A stretch of 64,000 nt of DNA from Arthrobacter sp. ATA002 (GCF_026898095.1 NZ_CP114015.1:1302001-1366000); one strand, 5' to 3'. Counted from the stretch's first letter, positions 1-9,859 are shown. Translations and numbers: made by a program. Notes: generated by a model not told the origin, from the sequence alone.

Positions 1-238
1 CCGGCGACGGTCCGGCGCCAGCTGCGGTTGCCCCTGCCGGAGCGCCGGCATCCGGCGGGAACTCGAACCTGCGCCGCGGGCGCGCTCCGGGAACATGGCG
101 CGGAACGGACCGGCGGACCCGGTCCGAGGCCGCCGCAAGGAATCCCCGCCGTGCCGTACCGCCGGGCGGCACCGGGGTCCCGTCCTGCGGCGGAGTGTCG
201 CGGGGTTCTCCGGCCGGCTGGTCCTGGTTCTCGCCCAT
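1..238 (-). CDS. Start of an unidentified protein, cut by the window edge
   Basis: An open frame on the minus strand starts at ATG 238 and runs off the left edge without a stop. AGGAG stands 8 nt before the ATG, a good ribosome-binding site. The visible 79 residues are hydrophilic and rich in Pro, Gly, Arg and Ala, beginning MGENQDQPAGEPRD, with a basic stretch (PGARPRRRFEF) near residue 55. No catalytic domain is reached, so the product cannot be named. In related genomes the neighbouring membrane protein and YbbN-like gene often lie near glycogen/maltosyltransferase genes, which have similar disordered N-termini. That is only a guess from context. Confidence 0.5.
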   Translation of the reverse strand, partial: MGENQDQPAGEPRDTPPQDGTPVPPGGTARRGFLAAASDRVRRSVPRHVPGARPRRRFEFPPDAGAPAGATAAGAGPSP

Positions 239-474
239 TTTGCTTGTCTCCTGTTGGTAAGCGAACGCCCGGGGTCGGAAGCGCCAGATTATCAGCCATC
301 CCGCGCGCGGGAGCCGGTCCGGCTTCCGCGCCGGCGCCGGAATGTGACCGGTCGGGGGATTTCGTTACCATTGGGTTATAAACCCATTGACCGGCCCCCT
401 GCCAGGAGGCTCCACGTCCCGTTTCATCCTGCCTACAGGTGAGGCGATGCACCGAGACCGAAGATAGGTAGCTT
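239..474. promoter_or_regulatory. Divergent intergenic region with a short upstream ORF
   Basis: This gap separates the minus-strand gene from the membrane protein. It holds an AT-richer patch with TTATAA near 377-382, a possible -10 for rightward transcription. A six-codon ORF (MHRDRR, ATG 446 to TAG 466) follows a strong AGGTGAGG site and ends 8 nt before the GTG of the next gene. It may couple translation to that GTG, whose own ribosome-binding site is poor. No terminator is seen. Confidence 0.4.
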
Positions 475-2277
475 GTGCGAAACAAAATTGCAGTTCCGCT
501 GATCGTGATCGGAGTGCTGCTGATGCTCGTCGGCATCGGACAGCGCACCTTCTGGGCTCCGCCCGGCACCGTCACCGCCGAAGCACCGTCCACCGATCAG
601 CAGGCACCGCTGACTGTCATCGGCACCGATGTCCTCACCGCCCACCCCGACGGCGTTGAGCTCACGTTGGCTTCCGAAGGCGCCTTCCTGATGGCAGTGG
701 GCCGGACCGGCGACGTCGAAGCCTGGGTGGGGGACGCGGCCGTCCTGCGGGTAACCGCTGACGGCGACAACCTGGCATCCGAAGTCACTGAAGGAACGCC
801 GACGGTCCCCAATCCTGCCGGATCGGATCTTTGGGTCTCCGAGCAGGAGGTTGACGGCGAAACAACCTTCACGTGGGACGCCCCGGCTTCCGGTGACTGG
901 GAGATCCTGCTCGCTGCTGACGGCACCGCTCCCGCGCCAGCGAATGTGTCGGTCACTTACGCCAACGATGCGTCCACGCCGTTTGCCGTGCCGTTGATCG
1001 TCGGGGGCGCGCTTCTTGCCGTTCTCGGCCTCGCGCTGGCCTTCGCCGCCGGCCGCGGCAACAGCGGACGCCGTTCCGGCGGCGGCGGGCCGTCCGCCGA
1101 GTCTCCCGCACGCCGGGCCGACACGGTTGCCGGTCCCGCGACGGGCAGCACCACGACGGGCAGCACCACGCCTCCCGCCGCGGAACCGGCGCCGGCGGCC
1201 GGTTCCAAGCCGGGCACCTCCGGCACCTCTGCCTACAGTGCCATGCCGGTCCGGCGCCGGCGGGGGCCTGCCGCTGCACTTGGCACCGCCCTGGCCACGG
1301 TCCTGGCCTTCGGTGCCGGCCCCGCGCCTGCCCTGGCGGCACTGCCGCTGACGGCCGCCCCCACAGCGGAAGCAACCGGCGAAGCCACACCGCCCGTCGT
1401 CCTGAAGACACAGCTGGAACGGATCCTGGCCGACGTCGCCGCCACCGTGCAGGCAGCGGACGCCGCCAAGGATCCTGCGCTGTTGGCCGAACGGGCCGGC
1501 GGTTCCGCGGCCACCCTGCGGGAGGCCGGGTACGCCACCTCCGCCAAGGTGCCCACCCACCCCGCTCCGGAACCAATTGCCGCCGAGCCGCTGAAGACCG
1601 ACCTGATCATGGGCGGAACGGAGTTCCCGCGCAGCGTGGTTGCCGTCACGCAGGGGCCCGACAATGAGGTTCCGCAGGCACTGCTGCTGGAACAGGCCTC
1701 AGCCCGCGAGAATTACAAACTGGTGTCGTCCATCCGGATGCTCCCCGGCACCACCTTCCCGCCGCGCCCGGCCGGCGGCGCCGGCGTCGAGCCTGCACCT
1801 GCCGACTCCGCCGAAGGCCTGACCACTTCTCCGCAGATTGCCGTGCAGGCATTGGCTGACGCGCTCACCAACCCGGACGGCATGAACAAGGGAACCTTCT
1901 CGCCGAACACCTTCGCCGACGCGGTCACCAAGTTCCAGTCGGACGTCACGACGAGCCCGGACAATGAGTTCGCGGACATCACCTTCGACCACGCGGCCGT
2001 GCCGGACAATACCCGCGCCCTTCGCACCGCAGACGGCGGAGCCATCGTCTTCGGCTACATGGACAGCAGCTACACGAGCGTGCCCAAGGAAGCCGGAGAT
2101 TCCATCAACCTGGAAGGCACCGTTTACCAGACACTCACCGGTGAAACGAGCACCGAAGCGGGGATCGACGTCAAGTACGGCGAGGGCGTCATGCTGTACG
2201 TTCCGCCGGCGGGCAGCACCGACCAGATCCAGGTCATCGGCGCCGTGCAGGAACTGCTGTCAGCCACCCTGAAGTAA
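475..2277 (+). CDS. Membrane protein with Gly/Ser/Thr-rich linker, function unknown
   Basis: A 600-residue protein starting at GTG 475. A hydrophobic segment at residues 5-22 could be a signal anchor, followed by an extracytoplasmic-looking Thr/Glu/Asp-rich domain. A second membrane segment lies at about 168-190. A low-complexity linker of Gly, Ser, Thr, Pro and Ala (about 190-255, with GSTTTGSTT repeats) leads into an Arg-rich patch and a third hydrophobic stretch near 266-290 that ends in Ala-Leu-Ala. A soluble C-terminal domain of about 300 residues follows. The topology suggests two external domains around a cytoplasmic linker. I recognise no enzyme motif. It may be co-expressed with the YbbN-like gene 64 bp downstream, although that gene also has its own -10 box. 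Confidence 0.75.
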   Translation: MRNKIAVPLIVIGVLLMLVGIGQRTFWAPPGTVTAEAPSTDQQAPLTVIGTDVLTAHPDGVELTLASEGAFLMAVGRTGDVEAWVGDAAVLRVTADGDNLASEVTEGTPTVPNPAGSDLWVSEQEVDGETTFTWDAPASGDWEILLAADGTAPAPANVSVTYANDASTPFAVPLIVGGALLAVLGLALAFAAGRGNSGRRSGGGGPSAESPARRADTVAGPATGSTTTGSTTPPAAEPAPAAGSKPGTSGTSAYSAMPVRRRRGPAAALGTALATVLAFGAGPAPALAALPLTAAPTAEATGEATPPVVLKTQLERILADVAATVQAADAAKDPALLAERAGGSAATLREAGYATSAKVPTHPAPEPIAAEPLKTDLIMGGTEFPRSVVAVTQGPDNEVPQALLLEQASARENYKLVSSIRMLPGTTFPPRPAGGAGVEPAPADSAEGLTTSPQIAVQALADALTNPDGMNKGTFSPNTFADAVTKFQSDVTTSPDNEFADITFDHAAVPDNTRALRTADGGAIVFGYMDSSYTSVPKEAGDSINLEGTVYQTLTGETSTEAGIDVKYGEGVMLYVPPAGSTDQIQVIGAVQELLSATLK

Positions 2278-2329
2278 CCCCACCCTCCACTAGGGGAAAC
2301 CGGGTTGCCGGTGACCCGAGACTGCGTAA

Positions 2330-2335
2330 TAAGGT
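2330..2335 (+). promoter_or_regulatory. -10 box (TAAGGT) placed for a leaderless start
   Basis: TAAGGT lies 6 nt before ATG 2342, so a transcript could begin at or next to the start codon. GGTGAAG also overlaps as a weak ribosome-binding site, so a short leader is equally possible. Confidence 0.35.
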
Positions 2336-2341
2336 GAAGCC

Positions 2342-3295
2342 ATGAGCACTCCGAACCACCGTCCCGCACCGGCCGCTTCCACGATGAACCTGCGCGGCGC
2401 CGTCGACCTCTCCAGCCTGAAAGACAGGTCCGCAGCGGGGGCCCCGGCCGCCGGACAGGGCGGGGCGGGGCAGCCCGCGGCCAGCCCGTACATCGTTGAG
2501 GTGTCCGAGCAGACCTTCCCCCAGCTGGTGCAGCTGTCCGAACAGGTTCCGGTCATCATCGACCTGTACTCGGCGCGCAGCCCCGAATCCGTCCAGGTGG
2601 GCACCGTGCTGCGGGGCATTGTCACCGAACAGGACGGCAAGCTGCTGCTGGGCCGGGTGGACGTGGATACCTATCCGCAGATCGCCCAGGCATTCCAAGC
2701 CGTGGGGGTGCCCACTGTCGCCGCCGTCCTCAAGGGCCAGCCGGTGCCGCTCTTTGACCGGGCTGTCCCGGAGGAACAGATCCGCGCCCTGGTGGCCGAA
2801 CTGCTGCAGGTGGCGGCAGCCAACGGCGTATCGGGAACCCTGAACGAGGGCGGCGCGGGGGAGCCGGCCGAGGAAGCTCCGCTGCCGCCGCTGCACCAGG
2901 AAGCCTACGACGCGATCGTCGCCGGAGATTATGACGGCGCGGCGGCCGCCTACCGCAGGGCGCTGGCCGAGCAGCCGGCGGACGCGGAGGCCAGGGCTGG
3001 ACTGGCCCAGGTCGAGCTGATGTCCCGGCTGAAGGATGCCGATGCGGAAAAGCTGCGCACCGAAGCAGCGGAGAACCCGGATGACGTCGGTGCCCAGCTG
3101 GCCGTAGCGGACCTGGACGTTTCCGGCGGCCACGTCGAAGACGCCTTCAACCGCGTGGTGCGCCTGATCGCGCGCGTCTTTGGCGACGACCGGGAGCGGG
3201 CGCGGCTGCGCCTGCTTGACCTGTTTGAGGTGGTGGGCACCACCGACCCGCGGGTGACCAAGGCACGCTCCGCCCTCGCCCGGGCACTCTTCTAA
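2342..3295 (+). CDS. YbbN/CnoX-like thioredoxin-fold TPR co-chaperone
   Basis: A 317-residue cytoplasmic protein. Residues about 50-155 form a thioredoxin fold (IIDLYSARSPES, LGRVDVDTYPQIAQAFQAVGVPTVAA with the cis-Pro). The CXXC site is replaced by Ser-Ala-Arg-Ser, so it cannot act as a thiol oxidoreductase. The C-terminal half (about 185-317) is TPR-like (YDAIVAGDYDGAAAAYRRAL). This layout is that of YbbN/CnoX, a holdase that works with the DnaK and GroEL chaperones. The N-terminal 45 residues are Ala/Gly/Pro-rich and probably disordered. Identification by architecture is firm; the partner chaperone is inferred from the family. Confidence 0.88.
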   Translation: MSTPNHRPAPAASTMNLRGAVDLSSLKDRSAAGAPAAGQGGAGQPAASPYIVEVSEQTFPQLVQLSEQVPVIIDLYSARSPESVQVGTVLRGIVTEQDGKLLLGRVDVDTYPQIAQAFQAVGVPTVAAVLKGQPVPLFDRAVPEEQIRALVAELLQVAAANGVSGTLNEGGAGEPAEEAPLPPLHQEAYDAIVAGDYDGAAAAYRRALAEQPADAEARAGLAQVELMSRLKDADAEKLRTEAAENPDDVGAQLAVADLDVSGGHVEDAFNRVVRLIARVFGDDRERARLRLLDLFEVVGTTDPRVTKARSALARALF

Positions 3296-3306
3296 GCGGG
3301 CCCGGC

Positions 3307-4417
3307 ATGAATGAACCCGCGGCCTTTGCAAACCCCGGGCTGTTCGACCCCCTGGCCCTCCGCGGCCTCGAGCTGTCCCACCGCGGCTGGGTGGCCGCCA
3401 TGTGCCAGTACTCGGCCGACGGCATCAACGCGCCGGGGATGCCGAACGACTGGCACCTGATGCACCTGGGCTCGTTTGCCGCCGGGGAGCGGCACTGATC
3501 ATTACCGAAGCCACAGCGGTCAGCCCCGAGGGCCGGATCAGCCCGGAGGACACCGGGATTTACACCGCCGGGCAGGCCGCTGCCTGGCGCCGCATCACTG
3601 ACTTCGTCCACCGCCACGGGGCCGCCAACGCCAGGATCGGCGTGCAGCTGGCCCACGCCGGGCGGAAGGCCTCGACCTACTCACCCTTCGCCCGGGGCAG
3701 CGGCAGCGTTGCGGAGGCCGACGGCGGCTGGCGCACGGTAGGCCCCACCGCCGACGCCTTTGGCCGCTACGCCGCACCGCTCGCCCTGGACGAAGCCGGC
3801 ATCCGCCGGGTCATCGCGGATTTCGCGCGGGCAGCTGAACGGTCCGTGGAAGCAGGCTTCGACACCATCGAGATCCATGCCGCGCACGGGTACCTGCTGC
3901 ACCAATTCATGACCCCGCTGGTCAACACCCGCACCGACGGGTGGGGCGGATCGGAGGAGGGCCGCAACCGGCTCACGCTGGAAGTCGTCGACGCCGTCCG
4001 GGCGGTCATCCCGGAGTCCATGCCGCTGCTGCTGCGCATCTCGGCAACCGACTGGACCGACGGCGGCCTCGACGAGCACACGTCGGCCCGCCTCGCCGTC
4101 CAGGCACGCGGGCGCGGCGTCGACCTGGTGGACGTTTCCACCGGGGAGCCGTTCCGGCGGCCACCATTCCCGTCGCCCCGGGGTACCAGACCGGATTCGC
4201 CGAGCACATCCGCACGGAGGCAGGTGTTCCCACCGCCGCCGTCGGCCTGATCACCGGCGCGCAGGAAGCGGACGAGATCCTCCGGGCGGGGCGGGCGGAT
4301 GCCGCCCTCATCGGACGGGCCGCGCTGCGGGATCCGCACTGGTGGATGCGGGCGGCCGGCGAACTGGACGCCAAACTTCCCTGGGCGCCGCAGTACGAGC
4401 GGGCCCGGCCGGCCTAA
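3307..4417 (+). CDS. NADH:flavin oxidoreductase (old yellow enzyme family), two frameshifts
   Basis: An FMN-dependent ene-reductase of the YqjM/OYE class (TIM barrel). It is split over three frames. The N-terminus (FDPLALRGLELSHR, MCQYSADG) runs to about 3484. The middle follows (GVQLAHAGRKAS with the substrate-binding His region, IEIHAAHGYLLHQF, NTRTDGWGG), and the C-terminus (VGLITGAQEADEIL, ADAALIGRAALRDP) resumes after about 4143. Restoring one G to each of the runs 3484-3487 and 4143-4146 gives one continuous protein of 370 residues, the normal length for the family, with expected sequence (AAGGAALI, STGGAVPAAT) at both joins. I read both as lost bases in G runs. If real, the gene is dead. 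It starts 11 bp after the YbbN-like gene. Confidence 0.85.
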
Positions 4418-4571
4418 CCGGTGGACCGCCCCTGCCGGCGGGCGGTCGCGGTTGCCGCAGGCCCACCGAAGGCTCCGGCGTGCAGCTAGTCCTCAAGGCG
4501 GGTTCGCGCCTGCCGGCGGCCGGCGCCGGTTCTGGTCCCTGCGGCTGATCCGGTTCCGGCCGCCGGAGGGG

Positions 4572-4607
4572 TACCTTGGTGGCATGACAAAAGTGGTGCT
4601 GACATGA
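4572..4607 (+). promoter_or_regulatory. -10 box and seven-codon upstream ORF before the ABC ATPase
   Basis: TACCTT (4572-4577) stands 6 nt before ATG 4584, which opens a seven-residue ORF (MTKVVLT) whose TGA (4605-4607) overlaps the ATG of the ATPase gene (4604). The ATPase ATG has little ribosome-binding site of its own. A leaderless mini-ORF coupling translation into the ATPase would fit. It could also be chance. Confidence 0.4.
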
Positions 4608-5398
4608 GCGACTCCGTATTTCCGGAAACTCCGGCCGTTCCCGCGGCGCCGGCGCTGGCAGTCCGGGGGCTGGGCAAGCGGTTTGGCGAGAAGATTGCCG
4701 TCAACGGGATCAGCCTCGACGTTCCGGCCGGCTCGTTCTACGGCCTGGTCGGCCCCAACGGTGCCGGCAAAACCACCCTGCTGTCCATGGCCACCGGTTT
4801 GCTGCGTCCCGAGCACGGGCAGGTCTGGGTGCACGGCACCGACGTCTGGGCTGAGCCGCTGAAAGTCAAACGGCTGATGGGCGTGCTGCCCGACGGCGTC
4901 CGGCTCTTTGACCGGCTCACCGGCGAGCAGCTGGTGACGTATTCCGGCCTGCTGCGCGGCATGGACCGCGGAACCGTGGCAGAGCGGGTACGGGACCTGC
5001 TTGAGGCCATGGACCTGACCAATGACGCGGGCACCCTGGTGGTGGACTACTCCGCCGGCATGACCAAGAAGATTGCCCTCGCGTCCGCGCTCATCCATGC
5101 GCCCCGGCTGCTGGTGCTGGACGAGCCCTTCGAAGCGGTGGACCCGGTGTCCGCCGCCAACATCCGCGACATTCTCTCCGGCTACGTGGGTTCCGGCGGA
5201 ACGGTGATCGTGTCCAGCCACGTCATGGACCTGGTCCAGCGCATGTGCGACCACGTGGCCGTGGTTGCCGGCGGCAACCTGCTGGCCGCCGGAACCGTGG
5301 ACGAGGTCCGCGGCGGCGAAACCCTGGAAGAGCGTTTCGTGCAGCTGGTGGGCGGACGCACGCACTCGGAGGGCCTGCCGTGGTTGCGCACCTCGTAA
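4604..5398 (+). CDS. ABC transporter ATP-binding protein
   Basis: A 264-residue nucleotide-binding domain. Walker A is GPNGAGKTT (about residues 48-56). The signature loop reads DYSAGMTKKIALASAL, a variant of LSGGQ found in CcmA/NatA-type exporters. Walker B and catalytic Glu are LLVLDEPFEAVDP, and the switch His is in VIVSSHVMDLVQ. The subfamily is export-type (ABC-2 partner). The stop codon overlaps the start of the permease gene, so the two form a translationally coupled transporter pair. The substrate is unknown. Confidence 0.92.
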   Translation: MSDSVFPETPAVPAAPALAVRGLGKRFGEKIAVNGISLDVPAGSFYGLVGPNGAGKTTLLSMATGLLRPEHGQVWVHGTDVWAEPLKVKRLMGVLPDGVRLFDRLTGEQLVTYSGLLRGMDRGTVAERVRDLLEAMDLTNDAGTLVVDYSAGMTKKIALASALIHAPRLLVLDEPFEAVDPVSAANIRDILSGYVGSGGTVIVSSHVMDLVQRMCDHVAVVAGGNLLAAGTVDEVRGGETLEERFVQLVGGRTHSEGLPWLRTS

Positions 5399-6953
5399 GG
5401 CTCAAGCTCATCCTGCTGCGCAACTCCTGCGCCGCAGCCCCTGGCAGATCGTGGGAATGGTCATTGGGGCGCTGTACGGACTGGGGATGCTCGGCCTGCT
5501 GTTTGCCGGTCTGTTCTTCCTGAGCTTCAACGATCCCGAGCTGGCCCGCACCGCGACCGTCCTCGCCGGCAGCGCCGCCGTCCTGGGCTGGGCGCTGATT
5601 CCGGTGCTGGCGACCGGTGTGGACCTGACCCTGGACCCCGCGCGCTTCGTGACCTTTGCCGTGCCGCTGCCCAAGCTCCTGGCCGGGCTGGGGCTTGGCG
5701 GGCTGATCGGCATTCCGGGGGCGGTGACGCTGCTGGCGGCGCTGGGTTCCGCCGCCGTGTGGTGGCGCAGTCCGGCCGCGCTTGCGGCGGGAGTGGTGTC
5801 CGCGCTGGTCGCGGTGTTCACCTGTGTCATCGCTGCGCGCGTCACAGTTGCGGCAAGCACCTCCCTGGCCTCGTCGCGCCGGTTCAAGGACATCTCCGGC
5901 CTGGCCGCCATCATTCCACTCATGCTTTTGGGCCCGATCATTGCCGGCATCAGCTCGGGCATCAGCAGCGCCCAGGGCTATCTACCGTCCCTGGCCCGTA
6001 CCCTGTCCTGGACGCCGCTCGGCGCCGCCTGGGCTGTTCCGGGCGATGTTGCCCTGGACCAGCCGGGCGCGGCTGCCGCCAAGCTGGGCATCGCCGTCGT
6101 CTTCCTGGCCCTCCTGGTCTGGGTCTGGAAGGTGCTGCTGGTGCGCGCGCTCATCACTCCGGCGCACAACGCCGGCGCGCGGCGCAAGGGCGGAAAGCTC
6201 GGGTTCTTTGGTCTATTTCCGCCCACGCCCACCGGGGCCGTGGCTGCCCGCGCCCTGACGTACTGGATCCGGGATCCGCGGTACGGCGCGTCGCTGCTGA
6301 TTATCCCGCTGATGCTGGTCCTGCTCGTGTTCCTGGGAACGCAGGACGGCATGGGGCCGTCCCTCATCCTGTATGCGGGGCCGCTGCTGGGCTTCCTGCT
6401 CGGCTACGGCATTTCCGCGGACGTCTCGTACGACAATACGGCCTTCGCCCTGCACGTGGGCACCGGTGTGTCGGGAACGGCCGACCGCGCGGGACGGGTT
6501 ATTGGCTGCGCCGTTTTTGCCCTGCCGGTGACCGTCCTGGCCGCGGTGCTGCCGTGCGTTCTGCTGGGCGAAACGGACCTGATTCCCGTGCTGCTGGGGG
6601 TCTCCCTCGCCGTGCTGCTGGGTGGTCTGGGGCTGTCATCGGTAGTCTCGGCACGGTACACCTACAACGTTCCGCTGCCGGGGGAGAACGCGTTCAAGAC
6701 CCCGCCGGGTTCCGGCGGTCGGACGGCCCTGGTGCAGGGCCTGGGCATGCTGGCCCAAGTCGTCATCGTGCTCCCCGTGCTGGTGCTGGCGGTCACGGCG
6801 CTGGTGAGTGAGAACCCGCTCTGGGACTGGCTGACCCTGGCCGGCGGGGTGCTGCTCGGCGCCGGACTGCTCGTTGCCGGAATCCGGATCGGCGGACGCT
6901 GGTTGGACCGGCGCGCCCCGGAAATGCTGGCGGCAGTCTCCGTCCACAAATAA
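5380..6953 (+). CDS. ABC transporter permease (ABC-2-like), one frameshift
   Basis: The membrane partner of the preceding ATPase. The start is taken as GTG 5380, overlapping the ATPase stop; the first residues read VVAHLVRLKLILLRNS. After that the frame shifts. Adding one C to CC 5426-5427 gives RNSLRRSPWQIVGMV and a continuous 524-residue protein. It has about ten to twelve hydrophobic segments in two blocks separated by a cytoplasmic stretch near residues 255-290 (NAGARRKGGKL). It has no solute-binding motif. The length and the paired gene suggest a single full-length exporter subunit working as a homodimer. What it exports is not shown by the sequence. Confidence 0.82.
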
Positions 6954-6994
6954 AACCACCCTTCAGCCGGCCGGGCCCGGGACCTTCCGGGTAC

Positions 6995-7000
6995 TAAGAT
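6995..7000 (+). promoter_or_regulatory. -10 box (TAAGAT) placed for a leaderless start
   Basis: TAAGAT is 7 nt before ATG 7008. The same hexamer sits 6 nt before ilvD (60373-60378). This placement favours ATG 7008 over ATG 6999 as the DUF3039 start, because 6999 would overlap the -10 box. Confidence 0.45.
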
Positions 7001-7007
7001 GGAAACC

Positions 7008-7310
7008 ATGAGTCTGCCTCCTGATCCTTTCGAAAATGACCCTGCCCGCCGCCTGGACGACGGCGGCGGTTCCACCGCCGTCATCGAGCGTGAAGAGCAG
7101 CGCGAGTACACAGAACCCGGCGACAGTGAACGGTTTGCCCACTACGTGCGCAAGGAAAAGATCATGGAGTCGGCGCTGTCCGGTGAACCCGTGATTGCTC
7201 TGTGCGGCAAGGTCTGGACTCCGGGCCGGGACCCCAAGAAGTTCCCCGTGTGCCCCACCTGCAAGGAAATCTACGACGGCCTGAGCGCGCCCAAGGACGG
7301 CGGCAAGTAA
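7008..7310 (+). CDS. DUF3039 family protein
   Basis: A 100-residue soluble protein conserved in Actinobacteria. The first half is acidic and disordered (EREEQREYTEP). The second half has a His (RFAHYVRKEK) and three Cys (ALCGKVW and VCPTCKEIYD) that look like a zinc-binding H-C-C-C set, as in the family. The function is unknown. It is flanked by the ABC exporter and an MFS pseudogene. In related genomes it is commonly near the helicase found here at 8 kb. Confidence 0.85.
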   Translation: MSLPPDPFENDPARRLDDGGGSTAVIEREEQREYTEPGDSERFAHYVRKEKIMESALSGEPVIALCGKVWTPGRDPKKFPVCPTCKEIYDGLSAPKDGGK

Positions 7311-7323
7311 TTTCCGGGCGTCC

Positions 7324-8000
7324 ATGAGCGGGTTTCCGCCCAGCCGCGTCCTGCCGGTCCGTTGTCCGCCGCATACCGTGCCCTCACCCTGGGCATCCTG
7401 GCGATCATCACCTGTTCGCGTTTGAAGCCATGGCGGTGACAACGGTCATGCCGGTCGCGGCGGCCGACCTGTCGGCCGGCGGCGGGGCCCATCGTGCCGG
7501 TTGCCGGTTTCGCGGGCTGGCCGCGGGCCAGGACGCTGGGGTGCCGGAGGACCCCGAACTTGACCCGGTGCTGGGCCGGACCCGTGGCCGCAGACGCTTT
7601 CCTGTCGCTCATGGTGCTGGCAACCCACGGTGTGGACCCGGCCACTGCCGGACTGGCATTGACCGCGGGAGCGGTAGGCTGGGCGGTGGGTTCCTTCCTG
7701 CAGGCACGTGCCACCGGGCGCCGCCACCGGCTTTTGGTGGCCGGCGCGTCCGTGCTGGCCGCGGCAGTGGGAGGAATCGGACTGCTGTCTTCCCCGGCGG
7801 TGCCCTTCCGGGTTCTCGTGGCGGTGTAGTCCGTGGCCGGAGCAGCCATGGACCTGGCCCTTTCCAGCACGTCAGTGATGGTGCCGGCCCTGTCCACCTC
7901 CGTGGACCGGGGACGCAACTCCGCGTCCCTTCAGATTTCCGACCAGGTCGGAGCCGTTATGCGTGCCTGGGGATTGTCTCCGGTGCCCGCAGTGCAATAG
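7324..8000 (+). pseudogene. Remnant of an MFS transporter
   Basis: Pieces of a major facilitator gene lie in several frames. An N-terminal helix (LGILAIIT then LFAFEAMAVTTVMP after a shift at 7411) is followed by a jump into the seventh to tenth helices (GVDPATAGLALTAGAVGW, LLVAGASVLAAAVGG) and, past an in-frame TAG at 7827, a late segment (SSTSVMVPALST, DRGRNSASLQISDQ). Helices 2-6 and the last two are missing. An intact gene would need about 1.3 kb; only 0.68 kb is present. The large internal loss cannot be explained by single-base errors, unlike other broken genes in this window. Confidence 0.75.
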
Positions 8001-8034
8001 TTACCCCGAACACAGGAAAGGTGCCGTTCACAGC

Positions 8035-9842
8035 GTGAGCCCCGACACCCTCTTTGGCGGACCGGTCCTGCCGCCCGCTTATCCGGAACGAGCAGCCTGG
8101 GGTACCGCCCCCAAACTGCGCCAGTGGCAGGCCGAAGCCCTCGAAAAGTTCTTCGCCAGCACCTCGGACGATTTCCTTGCCGTAGCCACGCCCGGCGCCG
8201 GCAAGACGACCTTCGCCCTGCGGGTGGCGACCGAGCTGGTGGACCGCGGGATCGTGAAGCGGATCACCGTTGTGGCCCCCACCGACCACCTCAAACGCCA
8301 GTGGGCTGACGCCGCCGCGAAGGTGGGCCTGGCGCTGGACCCCAACTTCAAGAACGCCGACGGGCGGCACGGTGACGGTTTCATTGGGGTGGCCGTGACC
8401 TACGCCCAGGTGGCCTCCAAGCCGATGCTGCACCGGGCGAAGACGGAAGCCGCCCGCACCCTGGTCATCCTGGATGAAATCCACCACGGCGGCGACGCCC
8501 TCTCCTGGGGCGACGGTATCCGGGAGGCTTTCGAACCGGCGGTGAAGAGGCTCTCCCTCACCGGTACGCCGTTCCGCTCGGACACCGCGGCGATTCCGTT
8601 TGTGGAATACGAAGCGGACCGGGACGGCATCCGACGCTCCAAGGCCGATTACACCTATGGATACGGCGAGGCCCTGCGGGACCACGTGGTGCGTCCGGTG
8701 ATGTTCATGGCGTACTCCGGCCAGATGCGCTGGCGCACCAGCGCCGGCGACGAGATGGCTGCATCCCTGGGCGAGGCCGCCGTTACCAAGGACATTACGG
8801 CGCAGGCCTGGCGCACGGCGCTGAATCCCACCGGCGAGTGGATCCCGGCGGTGCTGGCCGCCGCCGACCGGCGGCTGTCCGAGGTGCGGCGCGCCGTGCC
8901 CGACGCCGGCGGGCTGGTCATTGCCACCGACCACGACGACGCCCGTGCCTACGCGGGCACGCTGAAGAAGATTACCGGACAGTCCCCAACCGTGATCCTC
9001 TCCGACGATGCCAAGGCCTCGGACAAGATCGACGAGTTCTCCGCGGGTGACCAGCGCTGGATGGTGGCGGTGCGCATGGTGTCCGAAGGCGTGGACGTTC
9101 CGCGGCTGGCCGTGGGCGTCTACGCAACGTCCACCGCGACCCCGCTGTTTTTCGCCCAGGCGGTGGGACGGTTCGTGCGGGCCCGCAAGCGCGGTGAAAC
9201 GGCGTCGGTCTTCCTGCCCTCGGTGCCCAACCTGATGGCTTTGGCCAACCAGCTGGAAATGGAACGCGACCACGCCCTGGACCGTCCGGATAACCACCTC
9301 GAGGAGGAGGGCTTCGGGCTGGAGGACAGCCTCATGGAGGCCGCCAACCGGGAGGAAAAGGCCTCGGACTCGCTCACCAAGCAAAAGTTTGAGGCGCTGG
9401 AGTCCCAGGCCTCCTTTGACCGCGTGCTGTTCGACGGCGGCGAGTTCGGCACCGGGGGAGAGCTCGGCAGCGAAGAGGAACAGGATTTCCTGGGTATCCC
9501 CGGCCTGCTGGACGCCGATCAGGTGGGCATGCTGCTGCGCCAGCGCCAGCACGAGCAGCAGTCCCGGCGCGGCCGCAGGGAGCCCGGGGCACGCACCCCG
9601 GAGCCGGAGCCGTCCGTCATGGACCACCGCAGGCTCACCGAACTGCGCGGTCAGCTCGCCAAGAACGTGTCCGCCTGGTCCGCGCGCTCAGGCATGCCGC
9701 ACGGTATGGTGCACAGCGAGCTGCGCCGCATTTGCGGCGGCCCGCCGGTGGCCCAGGCCAACGAGGAGCAGCTGAACCAGCGGCTGAAGAAGCTCCAGGA
9801 CTGGTTTATCGGCCGCAAGCAGCAGGGGTGCCGGAGCGCTAA
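8035..9842 (+). CDS. DEAD/DEAH-box (SF2) helicase
   Basis: A superfamily 2 helicase of about 602 residues. It has Walker A TPGAGKT (near residue 53), DEIHH as motif II, LTGTPFRSD as motif III, and in the second RecA domain SEGVDVPRL and QAVGRFVRARK as motifs V and VI. A Glu-rich segment and a C-terminal helical region (RLKKLQDWFIGRK) follow. The start is GTG 8035, with a weak ribosome-binding site. As sequenced, the frame does not stop here: it continues to 10743 through the antisense of pncA and pncB, giving 926 codons. One lost base within the last 60 nt, for example in GGGG 9825-9828, would restore a stop at TAA 9840-9842. The shorter form matches the family. Confidence 0.85.
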
Positions 9843-9859
9843 GCTCCGGCACCCCTGCT
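9821..9859. terminator. Hairpin between convergent helicase and pncA
   Basis: Perfect 17-bp arms (9821-9837 and 9843-9859) around a 5-nt loop that contains the helicase TAA. Neither strand has a strong T tract, but the position between convergent genes fits a two-way terminator. Confidence 0.6.

Noticed and set aside
5265-5380. Permease start at ATG 5265 inside the ATPase gene
   Set aside because: The extra residues are the shifted reading of the ATPase; GTG 5380 with a single restored C gives a normal N-terminus.
7957-9627. Long open frame antisense to the helicase (556 codons)
   Set aside because: The helicase on the other strand has all its motifs; long antisense frames are expected in GC-rich DNA with biased third positions.
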